Positions 12,064 to 24,124 are shown, counted from the first letter of the stretch. The stretch is DNA of 64,000 nucleotides from Scalesia atractyloides (GCA_947069175.1 CAMTDV010000009.1:7819163-7883162); one strand, 5' to 3'. The notes: generated by a model not told the origin, from the letters alone. Numbers and translations: made by a program.

Positions 12064-12684
12064 CAGACCAAGGGGTGTGGGATCCCCCCCCCCCCCCCCC
12101 CTCTTGGGTCGTCTCCCTCGTCCCACACCACCCCCTTCCGGGTCGTCGTGGCGCAACCAGCTAAATAAGGACGTTGGGACGGGGTTGATTTTTTTCAGAT
12201 GTGGGGCCCTTTAAACGATAACTTTCACCATTAAAAAAACTACCCAATACCATTATATATTTAACCTTAACCCCCATTTTTTACACAGAACCTCAACTTT
12301 CTCTCTATTTTTTATAAACCACTCTCCCTCAACCTAAAAAAATATGGATCCTACAACCAAAATAATCCCGACTCAAGTTCACTCCCGATCTCGTCACCCC
12401 AGTTACACTCCCGTCATGTAACTTTAGGTTTTTTTTTTAATTGTGTTGTGTTTTTTTAATGTTTAGTTTTTTTTTTTAAATGTAACTTTTGGTTTTTATT
12501 TAAATGTGACTTTTTATTTTTATTTACTTTGTTTTAATTATTTAACTAAATAGAAAAATAATAATAAAATAGAAGGAAGACTATCCTCCATACCCTTGAG
12601 TAGTCCCCAAAGAAATGGTCCTCCACCATGCTGATGTGACATTTACTGGCAGATAGTCCCTAAAAGGACTACCCCAATGCTCTG
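12064..12684. repeat. MITE-like element with 21-C tract
   Basis: Starts CAGACCAAGGGGTGTGG; the right end complement reads CAGAGCATTGGGGT. The two ends match imperfectly and resemble a common plant MITE terminus. A run of 21 C (12084-12104) sits near the left end. No target duplication is convincing. Confidence 0.4.
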
Positions 12685-15600
12685 GGATTCGAGAGCTGCT
12701 TGAAGAATAAACATGACGTGATGAGTAATTGTCGGTGATGAAAAAAATGTGTGTTTATGTGGATGTTGCATTTTTTTATATTTATATTAGAAACAAAATA
12801 TTTTCATTGCAACATCTTTGTTGCAAAAGCACAATCTAGCAACGACTTTAGGTGGTTGGTGTTTGCCGGATGTCCAGCTTACATAAAGAAGATAGCAAAA
12901 AAGTCTAAAGATAGGCCCCTCACAAAAAAAAAAAAAAAAAAAAAAAAACTACAGATCCAAATTTCAAAAGTAAATAGAAATTATTATTACTATTGGAGCA
13001 TTCTTATTTGAATCTAAAGATTTATGAATATTAACATGGAGTACAAGAACTCACAGGGGACATCACATTAACAGACCGACAAGCAAAAAAATTGAAAGGA
13101 AATAGAAGCAAAGACAAGAAGGCTCTACTCTAGATGTTCAAATCATAGAAGAGGTAATATTTGAAAAAATCTTATTTGCAACATTATCAAAGAATGCATG
13201 GGAATGATGTTTGTTCAACGACACATGAAGTTGAGCTAAAATTAGCAATGTCCTGGATGATTAGCTCATTAATTCTCTTTTCGGTTCAAGGTTAGTTAGA
13301 GTTGTGCATAGAGTTCTCGTCATTATGTGTTTCCCAACGGTTGTCGTAGTAGCTCCACCACATTACCTGGCACTATTGTATCTTGGGTTGCCATATTATA
13401 CAAACATATTATAGATTTGTAAGTATTCAACGACTAATGACGATCTTGTGATGAGTAACGTTTAAAGTTGTTAAAGTATAGAATATAGATACATAAACAT
13501 GGCAAAATGTAAACGTTGGATAAATAAGTTCCAAAATTTTAATGTAATCATTCATAGCAATAGTCGTCTTACATATCAAGTGATAATTATACTGCTAAGT
13601 TTGACACGAGTGTGATCACTTGAAATCTAGTAAAACTAGATAAGAATTATAAAAAAAAAAATAGAATGGAACTTTATCTCCGAACAGATCAGATGAGGGC
13701 CCTCATGTTTGCGCACTACATTATGATAGCTACATACTCTCCAATCATGCACTCTATGTAGTGGTCTACATCCTCGAAAGGCAACCTCAACGGGGTATAG
13801 TAGGGTTATATGTAGTCGGTCAGTACATGAAGCTGGCTTGGCACTCACTATTGGTGTTTGGGGTCTATACCAAGCTAATACGGTGGAAAAGTGATCCGGA
13901 AGTTAGATCACGCCCCTTATCCTAGCCACTCCAACATATGCGTCTAATTAATGGAGTAAGAGAGAGATAGAGAGAGATAGAGAGAGAGCTTTAAGAGATT
14001 TTCAGATGGTCGGGTCGTGTACGCTTCATGTTCTAGATCTTGAAGGTCGGCGGTTAGTATGAACAATAGAGAGAGCTTTGAGAGATTTTCAGGTCTGGTT
14101 TTTTGAATAACAGGAGAGAGAAGGGTGGTATAAAAAGCATGCATGATTTGATTGCAAAGGGTAACTTACCACACTGCCCTTATTTGAGGTGTGGTAATGA
14201 CTAAAATGCCCTTAGTTCATCACACGGTAAATAATGAGGTGTCAAAATCTAGTTTGCTGATATTTGTTCTCAAGTTCTCACAAGTGGTACCCGGCTCCTA
14301 ACACTATAGTTCATCCCTGAGTCTCACTTAATTGTGTAATTGCTCATCTAAGCCCTCAGAATTATCATGAGCAACGGTGTAATGCTCTTGTTGAGGAATT
14401 GTCTTTTCCTCCTATTCATAAATTTGTGACCAAAGCTAAAATGGTATATTTCAATGTGCAACTAGCATATGTGTAAACTATGTTGGAAAATGATTCTACC
14501 CTTGGTGTCGGATCAGTAAATTACATACAAAATTTATGAGTTAAATATATAAAATAGAGGTACCATTATTGCTTATGAGATTAATACTTCAATCACATGG
14601 TCATGAACTAATCAGACCAAATGCTTGCTAAGGCTATAGGGTGCGGAGGATGGTAGTCCTCAAAGGATGATCCGTCACGTAGGAGTCCACATAAGCGGGT
14701 GTGAGGATGAGCCTAAAGGGGGGTGGACCTAAGGTGTGCGGATGAACCTCAATATATATACGCACACACACACACACGTGTGTGTATGTATATGTGTGTG
14801 TGTATGAAGCGGAACTTCTTCTTCGTCTTGCCATCGACGTCTGCAACGGGGACGACCCGAGGGGCGGTGTTCTGGCCTGTCGCCGCTCCTCCACGCCCAG
14901 GGGACGAGCCCCACACCGAAGATCCTAACAAAGAAAGGTAATTTGTTGTTGATTTTTATAAAAAAAAATCAATGCCTTTAGAATATTCATATATTAAAAA
15001 GTATCAACAATCTCATTTTATGAACCACCTTTATTTTTGTGAAGTAAAATAAAAAGTGCTAGCTAAATTAGCACTCAATGGTTTTGGCCATCTTTTTCGC
15101 TTCAAATAGGAGTGTTTGACGAGCTGTCTGGTAGGAAAAGTTATACAAAGTCTCATCAAGTGCATTTCACATACTTTTATTCATTAAAAAAGCAAGTCAG
15201 CATTACACACTTAAAAAGTCATTTCTCAAATTATAATTAAAATTAATAAATTAGCAAACGCTTTGTATTAGAAAATGCTTCTGGACTGCTTTATAAAATA
15301 CATGGCGAGTTCCTTCCTTTTTAAGGTCAAAACTTTATTTATGTCCTTGTTTGGACTGTTAAAATTGAGAGAAATTAAATAACTCTTTTGATTCAGTTTT
15401 TTATAATATAGGTTTAAGTACTTCTGTATTTTTTTATCACAGCCTGAAAATTTAGAATACATTTTAGAGATGATCACATATTCATAGTTCTCTGTTTTAA
15501 GATATGGTGATAATTAGAAATTGAAAAAGTTCATTATACCATGGATGCGTTTTCTCTCCAGGGCGGTAGCTTAGAGGGAGGCCGGGGCGCCCGACCCCCG

Positions 15601-15805
15601 AACTTTTCGCTCAGTAGTGCCCGGTATGTCGTTATGGTATAGAATTTTTATGTATATACGTTTTGGATCCCCCGGTTTTATATTTTTTTTGGGTATATAC
15701 GTTTTTAACCCCCGGTCAGAAATATCAAGCTTCGCCTCTAATTCTCCCGGTCTGTGTATACATTAAATTTTGAGACCGACTTCTAAGTTTAGTGAGAGGC
15801 TGAGA
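12685..15805. other. Gene-free repeat-rich stretch before the CACTA element
   Basis: No coding region is supported. Contents: a 25-A run (12924-12948); a purine-rich GAGAGATAG tract (13,965-13,990); two copies of an AGAGAGAGCTTT(A/G)AGAG segment about 85 bp apart (13,983 and 14,069); an AC/GT microsatellite (14,757-14,806) that folds on itself; and a GC-rich patch (15,560-15,750) with repeated CCCCCGGT motifs typical of old transposon debris. The remainder is unassigned. Confidence 0.5.
14757..14806. repeat. AC/GT/AT microsatellite
   Basis: Alternating purine-pyrimidine runs, CACACA followed by GTGTGT, are self-complementary and could form a hairpin or Z-DNA. No gene overlaps it. Confidence 0.8.
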
Positions 15806-16012
15806 CACTACAAGAATTTCTAGCAATAACTGCGACACCAATAGCGGCGACAGGTCATATGTCGCCGCTATTGGTCGATCCGGAACACGGTGTCCTGTGT
15901 TAAACCCCAGCCGTTCATTTGTTATCTTAATCCAACGGCTGAGGTGAGAAACATCAATAGCGACGACATAAAGTAGGTCAATAGCGGCAACAGTGTCGCT
16001 CCTATTGCCTTT
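15806..16012. repeat. 5' terminal and subterminal repeats of the CACTA element
   Basis: CACTACAAGAAT is followed by a near-perfect palindrome (15,840-15,872) built of AATAGCGGCGACA and its complement, then further degenerate copies to about 16,010. These are the expected binding sites for the element's own subterminal-binding protein. Confidence 0.8.
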
Positions 16013-16461
16013 ACGCAGACAACAGCAGTAAAAGCGGGATTTCCCCTCTTTTCGCCCATTTTCCCACCAAATACTTCATCTTCTTCACGGGTTTACCCCC
16101 AAAATCGACCATCCTTCTTCAATTTCACCAAGATCTCTTCCAAATCGGTTAGTATTCATTGTTTAGGTTGATTTTGTTCTTTATTTTGATATACATTTTG
16201 TTGATTTCTTGATTTTTGGTGTATGTATGGGTGTGTGCTAGAGAATTCCGGTTACCCACCACGTCTCCTCCACCACCATGAGTAGAATCATCATTTTGAC
16301 AGTTAGTTTTATATTTATTTTTGTTCAAAGATGATACATCGTATAATTTTGGTTTAGATGTATGTTGTATGTAAATGTGTATATGTTAGTATATGTATAT
16401 GAAAATGTGTAATTTATGTATACATTGTGAAAATGTGTGTATGTAAGTATATGTAGTTGTA

Positions 16462-16866
16462 TGTTAGTATCTAAATATATTTGTTAAAGATGAAAAATTG
16501 TATGTATACATGATGAAAATGTGTGTATGTAAATGTATGTATGTGTGTATGTAGGTGTATGTTAGTATCTAAATATATTTGTTATAGATGAAAAATTGTA
16601 TGTATGTTAGTATCTAAATATATTTGTTAAAGATGAGGAATTGTGTGTATGTTAGTATATATGATTGTTAAAGATGAGAAATTGTGTAATGTAGGTGTAT
16701 GTTAGTATATATGTTTGTCAAAAATGAGAAATTGTGCAATGTAGGTGTACGTTAGTATATATGTTTGTTAAAGAAGAGAAATTGTGCGATGTGGGTGTAC
16801 GTTAGTATATATGTTTGTTAAAGATGAGAAATTGTGTAATGTAGGTGTATGTTAGTATATATGTCA
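16462..16866 (+). repeat. 45-50 bp minisatellite in CACTA 5' region
   Basis: About seven tandem copies of a unit starting TGTTAGTATATATGTTTGTT and containing AAAGATGAGAAATTGTG. Early copies carry CTAAATATAT instead. It lies between the subterminal repeats and the transposase gene; a longer AT microsatellite follows at about 16,884-16,910. Confidence 0.8.
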
Positions 16867-16878
16867 TTGCTTAAAAGT

Positions 16879-16915
<37 letters not shown>

Positions 16916-16956
16916 TGTTTAAGTTTCAAAATATATATATTGCTATATTGTGTAAC

Positions 16957-17245
16957 GCTCGAAATTGAAATCATCATTTACAACATAACGAACATAGAAA
17001 GTACCCGGTCGAAGTTGATATCATCATTTACAACATAACGAACATAAAAAATACCTGCTCGAAAATGAAATCATTATTTAAAACATAAAGAAATTTGAAA
17101 ATATCCGATCGAAATTGAAATCATCATTTAAAATATAACCAAATTTAAACCATCTTTTGAGAACATAACGAGCTTAGAAATACGCGGCCATATTGAATTT
17201 GTCATTTTAAACATAATGAGCTTAGAAATACCCGCCCGAAATTGA
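16957..17245 (+). repeat. 50-bp minisatellite in CACTA 5' region
   Basis: Five to six degenerate tandem copies of a unit containing CGAAATTGAAATCATCATTT and AACATAACGAAC, each ending in a CCG-containing tetramer or pentamer. It is distinct in sequence from the array just upstream. Confidence 0.75.
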
Positions 17246-17288
17246 TTTAGAAATTAATTTCGGGTTGTCCCCGTTTAAATTGGGACTG

Positions 17289-17498
17289 CTTTTTGAATAT
17301 TTTATCTCATTTAGGATGTGAATGTGTATTACATGATTGTTTGTTTAAGAAGGATTAGGTTATCATTTTCTCTTTGCTCCTCGGGTATATATATTCTTAC
17401 TTATATACTTGGGAGCTAAGAGGAAAGGCTGCCGAATTTTTCTTAAGCAAACAATCATGTAATACGCATTCATGTATGAGATAAAGTGTTCAAAAAAT
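17289..17498. repeat. Long foldback just upstream of the TNP2 pseudogene
   Basis: Two arms of about 95 bp pair with each other around a short AT loop near 17,390-17,403. Matching blocks include TTACATGATTGTTTGTTTAA (left) against the complement of TTAAGCAAACAATCATGTAA (right), TATCTCAT near the base and CTCC(T/C)-GGTATA near the loop. Pairing is imperfect but continuous over about 200 nt, the shape of a plant miRNA or hairpin-siRNA precursor. Whether it is transcribed is unknown. Confidence 0.75.
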
Positions 17499-17558
17499 GG
17501 GTCTAGTAGCCAACCCTTGTCCTTTAAACCCTAAATCAACTTATCTTTCAGTTGCATA

Positions 17559-20500
17559 ATGCCTATCGATAAAAGCTGGATTGATTCTCCACCTCAATCA
17601 GCTCACTACCAGCAAGGACTCCGTTCTCTTATCGAGATGTGTAAAGGAGTGCTCCCCGACCATAATGAAGTTAGATGTCCGTGTTCCAAATGTAAATGTT
17701 CTGGCTTAACAAAATTGACAAAAATGAAACTCAATTTGGGGCGTACGACTTTTTAGAAAGATTATATAGTGTGGTCCTATCATGGTGAAAATCAAAATTC
17801 TAGAGTTGTAGAACTAGATAATGGTGTGCCACAGGAGGGTATGGAAAATGTTATTGGAGACATAAGGGGGAGTGTATGGAAGAAGATACAGACCATAACC
17901 AACATATGTCGGGTGAAGATTCTAGCGGTGTTGATGATGATTTTGAAACCGTGCTAAAGGAAGTTGAAACAGAATTATATCCTGGTTGTACTGAGTTTTC
18001 TTCCCTTGACTTTTTAGCAAAGCTTATCAATCTAAAGGAGATGTACCATTGGACTAATACTTCATTTGATCATCTATTCTCATTGTTGCAAGTTTCAATG
18101 CCAAAAGGCAACGAGATTCCCCCTACGCATTATGTAGCTAAGAAGACATTTAAGAAGATAGGTTTGTCATATAAGACGATAGATGGGTGCGAAAATGATT
18201 GTGCTCTCTTCTATAAAGAACATAAGTCGTTGCAAAATTGTCCCGTTTGTAATGAGAGTCGATGGGTCGATAAAGACACAAAAGGCACGAAGGTAGCTCG
18301 CAAGGTGTTACGATACTTTCCTTTGATGCCAAGACTTCGGCGTTTGTATTCTTCAAGGCACACGACAAAAGATATGATATGGCATAGTTCTGGACGTTCA
18401 GAAGATGGGACTATGCGGCATCCAGTTGATGGATCTTCATGGCAAGACTTTGATAGAAAGCACCCAAACTTCGCGATGGAGCCACCAAATGTTCGCCTGG
18501 GGCTTACAGCTGATGGTTTTAATCCGTTTAATGGTAACGGATCCTCGACTCATAGCACGTGGCCGGTTATACTCACCACATACAATCTTCCTCCATGGCT
18601 ATGCATGCAGGAGACCACATTCATGTTGACCTTGTTGATTCCTGGCCCTAAATCACCTGGGAAAGACATGGATGTTTACCTTAGACCGTTAGTGGGTGAG
18701 CTTAAAGAATTGTGGCACTCAGGTGTACATACTAAAGACGCAGCAACAAACGAATTCTTCACAATGAAGGCGGCATCGTTATGGACCATAAAAGACTTTC
18801 CAGCTCGTAGTAGTCTATCAGGTTGGAGCGGACAGGGTTACATGACATGCCCAACTTGCAACGAAGACACTCCTTCAATTCGTGTAACTGGTAAATGTGT
18901 GTATGTTGGTCATCGTCGGTTCTTAGATGCCAACCATCCGTGGAGAACAAGTCTCGACTTTAACGGGAGACCCGAGACACCAGGCCCTCCGAGACAGTTT
19001 AGTCCTGCTGACATAGAAGCTCAACACGGTCGTCTACTTCCTCGTCTACCAGGCAAGCATCCAACTTTTGGAGGTGGGAGGATAAACCGGGCAGATTTCG
19101 AGCTGAACTGGTCCAAATGAAGTATATTTTTGGAACTTGAGTATTGGTCTTCTTTGCAACTGAAAACTTAGACGTGATGAATATCAAGAAAAATGTGTGT
19201 GACAGCTTGCTTGGTACTCCCTTAATGAATGACAAGACCAAAGATACGCCAAACGCATGAAACAACTTGCAGAAACTAAAATCCGACCCACACAATGGTT
19301 GAAACAATCGGGTAGCAAGTTCTTAAGTCCCCACCCAAAGTATTCGTTTAAGTCCGATGATCGAAAGCTTTTCTGTGAATTTATGAAAAATGTTAAACTA
19401 CCAAATGGGTTTGGATCTAATATCAGCAAGAGGGTGACAGATAACAATTCTAACATTAATGGGTTGAAATCTCATGATTGTCATCTTCTCATGCAACGTT
19501 TGATTCCAATTGGGGTTAGAGGGCTTTTGACCAAAGATACATCTACACCAATGGTAGACCTTTGTATGTTTTTTTAAGCAACTTTGCTCCAGAACACTAT
19601 TGGTTAAGGATATGAGGAAAGCAAAGGATGACATTGTTACCATCCTAATGCAAGTTAGAGATGATCTATCCCCCGGTGTTTTTTGAAATTATGGTTCATT
19701 TACTTGTGCATTTACCTGATGAAGCTATTGCGGGAGGTCCAGTAGCTTTCAGATGGATGTATCCATGTGAAAGGTACATGAAAAAACTAAAAAAACTATG
19801 TCAAAAACCCAACAAGGCCGAAAGGTTGTATAGCTGAAGGATATGTGCTTGAAGAAGCTCTAACATTTTGTTCAAAGTATCTTAAAAATGATCAGACTAA
19901 GTTCAATCGCCCTGATAGAAACGAAGATGTCGTTGTTGAAAAACGAAAGTTTTGGGTGTTTGTATCTAAATGTCGTCCAGCAATCGCGAAGAAGAGCAAA
20001 TATCTTTCAACCATTGAAAAAAGCCAATTGGAATGATTTGTCCTCGAAAACTGAGCAGAAGTCAGGGAGTACATGAAGTGAGTGTTCCTATCTTTGCTTT
20101 TCATTATCTGTTAATTACTATTTTCCTTTCCTTACTGGCTTATTTTTGTCATCAATGTAGTGAATTCAAATCTACACATCCCAAGTTGATCTTAAAACCA
20201 AATTTCCGGGGTGGTTTCTTGATAAGGTATAAAACATATATAACACGAATTACTCTGCAACTGTTAGGTAATACATATATAACATGCATTCTTACTCTAT
20301 ATTTGTTAGGTCCATTCAATGAAACCATAAAATTCTTCAGCATTCCACTCAGAGTTCGTATGCTCTTTCAATAGGTGCGAAATTGGATGCTGAAACTTAC
20401 ACTTGAATTCAAAGTGATGGCACAAAGGATGCAAAATGCGCGACGCAAAACTCTGGGTAGAAGTGGCTAGAGAGAACGGTGTGAAATTTTATGGCCAATT

Positions 20501-20991
20501 AGAAGAAATTATTAAGTTGCAATATACAAATGGTTATTCAACTGTCCTATTTTGGTGCAAGTGGTGTAAGTATGACAATAATATAACCAGTATAAGCACT
20601 GAACATGAATGGGACAAAGATGATCAACTCATATTTGCTTCGCAAGCCAAACAAGTGTTCTTCATCCAAGAGTCATCTCGAAACAAAAAAAATAAACATA
20701 GGTGGGTAGTCGAAAACGTTAATCATCGAAGAATTTGGGATCGGCCATTAAACGATGACCGCGTTGAGCCGGTTCAAAATGTTGATGATGACTTGGAAGA
20801 TTGACGTTGTCCACCACAACTCTTCATCTGACTGTCCACTTGTCACCAACCTCACCCAATACTTTCAAATTGGGTGATCTCATGTTACTTCAGGTGAGCC
20901 TCCAATTGAAGTTGATCCCCCAACGGCTACCGTCAATTAAGAGACTAATTAAGATGAGGACGATCCCGATTATGACATCAAGTTTGATTAA
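17559..20991 (+). pseudogene. TNP2-like CACTA transposase, broken
   Basis: Encodes the catalytic transposase of the element. The start is the ATG after a TTTCAG acceptor-like site. Order: transposase-associated domain (MPIDKSWIDSP...CPCSKC, 17,559-17,756), an in-frame TAG, YIVWSYHGENQ, then a frameshift near 17,870. The TNP2 core follows (17,876-19,120; CPVCNESRW, DGFNPFNGNGSSTHSTWP, FPARSSLSGWSGQGYMTCP). Next come a stop at 19,118, a DUF4218-like region (19,257-20,036; GLKSHDCHLLMQRLIP, GGPVAFRWMYP, CSKYLKN) and a DUF4216-like region (20,436-20,804; FYGQLEEII, LASQAKQVFF-like). The acidic tail ends with DEDDPDYD and TAA at about 20,991. At least two in-frame stops and four frameshifts are needed to read it, so it is not functional. 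Confidence 0.88.
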
Positions 20992-21611
20992 AAGAAAAGT
21001 TATTGTAATCTATATTAGTTGTTATTTGAAAAACACTTGTTGAAATCTTTATTGCATATTAGTTTGACTTGTTGAAATCTTTATTTGAATATTAGTTAAA
21101 GTTGTTGTACTATCTGTTAATTTCTATTTGATACACTTGTTGTAACATTTGTAACTTTTTAGGAAAAATGTTTTCTTTGTGCTTGTAATTCTTTATCTAA
21201 TGGCTTATGTGATCCCCTGGGGACATTAGGGAGACGGAGCTCGGGATCCACCACCGCCGGATCCTTTTCGGAGAGGGACACACGAGTCCAACCGTAAGGT
21301 ATAAATTATTATCTAGTACTTTTATTTCATTTATTTATAAATTTTGTCACTAATTATATTTTAATTACAGCGGTTCCCCCAAGGAGAGTTAGGGGAAAGC
21401 CAAAAATCAAAAGCTTCGCAAAATGGTGAAAGTGGGAGGGCCCATGTCTCTTAAAATTCGATAGGGATGTGACCTATACCCCCGTCAGCGTACCTAGCGA
21501 CCTTTTTCACGTGAGGCGGGTATGCATATGTGGCGGACCATCCCGTTTGATAAAATGGGTTGGGACAAAGTTTCGAAACATCATAAGGATGCCATCATGA
21601 ACCACCTCAAG

Positions 21612-22008
21612 GTAAATAAGTTATTTCGCGTTAAACAAATGCAAACGCAGCAGCAAACAATGTGTTTTCGCAGCCGTTTGCTGCCGTGTTTGCAGCCGTT
21701 TAACGGCGCATTTACGGATGCAAACGCAGCAGCAAACGGCTATAAAAACGCAGTCGTTTGCTGCTGCGTTTGCAGCCGTAAACGCGTCGTTAAACGGCTG
21801 CACACGCGGCAGCAAACGGCTGTGAAAACGCACTTGTTTGTTGTTGCGTATGCAGTCGTTTAACGGCGCGTTTACGGCTGCAAACGCAGCAGTAAAAACG
21901 CAATCATTTGCAGCCGTAAACGTGCCGTTAAACGGCTGCATACGCAGCCCATAAACTGTTTTAACGTACTTTATATAATCGATTAACTTTTTTATTTAAT
22001 TCCTAGGA
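21612..22008 (+). other. Palindrome-array intron of the Transposase_24-like gene
   Basis: A 397-bp intron: donor GTAAAT after CTCAAG, acceptor TTCCTAG before GAAAAC, phase 0 between Lys and Glu. Nearly the whole intron (21,635-21,955) consists of inverted and direct copies of GCAGCAAACGGC, GCAGCCGTTT and the palindrome GCCGTTTAACGGC. Both strands stay open for over 100 codons because the repeat has no stop in those phases; that is not evidence for a gene. Confidence 0.78.
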
Positions 22009-22289
22009 AAACTTCAATTTTGATGAAGTTGAACAAGATTTGAAAGCTCGGAACTTGACCGGGGGCATTAAAAAGGTGCTGATGAAGTGGTACTCCGGCC
22101 GCAAGCACGATGTAACATTTGTCGAAAACGGTTTTCCAAACCCTCTCCATTTGTAATCGAATATCAAGTTATAAATGTTCGTTGCGTATTTCTGCCTATT
22201 TTGATTTTTAATGTTACCTAATTAATAAACAAACTAATCTATAAAAGTTATAATTGATAAAAAGTAAAAATAAAACAATTAAAAATAAA

Positions 22290-22376
22290 TTGAGGCTGCC
22301 GGGACTCGAACCCGGGTCAGCCGGAAGAGATCTCAACGACTTAACACACACACACATAACCACTCCGCCACTTGTT
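22290..22376 (-). repeat. tRNA-like module (minus strand) inside the solo LTR
   Basis: On the minus strand an A-box TGGCGGAGTGG (complement of 22360-22370) and a B-box GGGTTCGAGTCCC (complement of 22301-22313) within a good T-arm CCGGGTTCGAGTCCCGG. The insert between them is long with a GT repeat, like a decayed Leu/Ser-type tRNA or a SINE head. Confidence 0.6.
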
Positions 22377-22689
22377 GTTTTCTGTCAACTCTAGGAGACA
22401 AATGAGCTTTATAGTCAATCATAGATCAACCGGTTGCGCCAACTGAAAACCGTAATCGGCTATTCAACCGTCCAAAATGTTTGATTAAACGCGAATTCTG
22501 GTTTATAACCGATGCACCGACGATTCTAATCAATTCAGACATTGAATTAACTTAAATTCTAATGATGATCGGTTTTATAACCGAAGATATTCAATACCTG
22601 AATTACTTGAATCAAAGACCTCTTTCGCGACTCAGAAACACTCTACAAACCCGCCATTTCATTTTCGTCATACACTCAGTTCATCAGAA

Positions 22690-23135
22690 ACGTTTATTTT
22701 ACTCGCCGGAAAAATTCTGCAGTTCGCCGGAAAACCGTATTTTTTATCAAAACGGTAAGTCTTTCAATACCGTCATGGTCTAACAATTGTTAAGCTATTT
22801 CTAACTCAAACCTTTCAATTGAAATCGAATTCAGACGCTGTTACCGGATAATTCCAGTTCGCCAGAAAATTTCTGGAAATCTTTATTTTCATCTGTGAAA
22901 CGGTAAGGACATTCAAACACTCTGTAAACGTTTGTTTAGCACTTCAATTCCACGATTAGCTAATCAAAACGGTTAATTTGCTTGCTCAGTTGAAGTTCAT
23001 AAAAACAGAGCCGACACCTTGCCGGAATTCTGTGATAAATCATTCACCGGTATGTTTACTTCTAAATATCGTTTCTGCCATTTCATATTAGTCTGTACAA
23101 TGTTTATCAATCGAATTAAACAAGATATAATGGTG
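22690..23135 (+). repeat. Three ~148-bp leader-like units with splice-donor motifs
   Basis: CGGTAAGT, CGGTAAGG and CGGTATGT occur at 22,753, 22,901 and 23,048, spaced 148 and 147 bp. Each is preceded by CCGGA(A/T)AATTC-type sequence. AG acceptor-like sites (GAATTCAG near 22,834 and GCTCAG near 22,990) lie between them, so the stretch resembles a series of short exons in an LTR transcript leader. Similarity between units is modest. Confidence 0.45.
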
Positions 23136-23211
23136 TAATCGCAGTCTGTAATTTTGAAATGAAGAAGACGATGATAGTTTGATTATAAGTTTAATAAAAT
23201 CTGGATATTAT

Positions 23212-23640
23212 CTCGGGTTAGACACACAGTCCAGCGGTGGACTGTGTGCATATACATATCACACGCCGCGAGTTCGATCCCTGATACACGCACCCTCTAT
23301 GTAATAAAAACGTTTTATTTTTCTAACTGAACCGGGTTAATTTACGTTAGTTGTTAAGTATAATAAAAATGTGTATATTAACCAAGTTAGACACACAGTC
23401 CAGCGGTGGACTGTGTGTAATGTTAAAGCACAGGTCCCGGGTTCGAGACCTGTTGGTGACACCGGTTCGAGGATTTAAAATGTTTTTGAAAATAAAAGAA
23501 TTTTGAATAAACTAAATTAGTATATAAGTATAATTAAAAACAGAATTATTTCAGGTTAGACACGTAGCTCAGTTGGTAGAGCTGCGTGCACGCGTACGGG
23601 AGGTCTCGGGTTCGAGCCTCACCCAGCGCATGTATTTACA
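23212..23640 (+). repeat. Three 169-bp units each carrying a tRNA-like promoter
   Basis: The segment GTTAGACAC recurs at 23,217, 23,386 and 23,555, exactly 169 bp apart. Each copy is followed by an A-box-like stretch (CAGTCCAGCGG twice, TAGCTCAGTTGG once) and 50-60 bp later by a B-box (GTTCGATCC, GTTCGAGAC, GTTCGAGCC). Copies 1 and 2 also form a perfect CACAGTCC...GGACTGTG hairpin. They look like amplified tRNA-derived SINE heads rather than functional tRNA genes, since acceptor stems are absent. Confidence 0.7.
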
Positions 23641-24124
23641 CAATAAACCGGTCAAACAGTCAACAAGTCAAACGGTCAACGGTCAGCGAAAAAGTCAACA
23701 CATTTTTATATTTTTATTTATTTAATTTAATTTAAAAATCAATTAAAAATACTTAAAAATAATGTTTTTAAAGATAGGAAATAGCCTTAAACTCACAAAA
23801 ATATATCTAAAAAGCCTATTAAAATTATTAATAAAATCCACTCATTTACCATATTTTCCGTTATTATTTAGGTTAGTAATTCTCGTTGTTCAACTCTTCC
23901 AACTCGTGCGCATCTCACCATCTCCAATCAAACGCACCCAATGTGAGTGAATCTTTACAAACCCCGTTTTAATCACGTTTTGGGGTGTATCATGTGTCTT
24001 GCCATTTATTATACTGAAATCATTGTGCATACGTCATACCATGAACAAATGTGTATTCAGTTTGATTCAATTGATTGTGTGGTTATTGTTAGATTTAATT
24101 CATTATTTTCAGTACATGCAATTT

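Noticed and set aside
12751..13011. 86-codon frame ending in poly-lysine
   Set aside because: The lysines come from a 25-A run and the rest has no family features.
16462..17245. CRISPR-like array
   Set aside because: Units are degenerate tandem repeats without unique spacers, in a plant transposon.
21522..21941. Overlapping frames of 113 and 106 codons on opposite strands
   Set aside because: Past the first 30 codons of the plus frame they cover the palindromic intron; openness comes from repeat phase, not selection.
22111..22155. Apparent continuation of the CACTA exon into DVTFVENGFPNP
   Set aside because: The CACGA duplication shows that the LTR begins at 22111, so those codons are LTR sequence.
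23553..23640. A functional tRNA gene at the third 169-bp unit
   Set aside because: A- and B-boxes are present, but no acceptor stem or proper anticodon arm can be drawn and the unit is one of three repeats.
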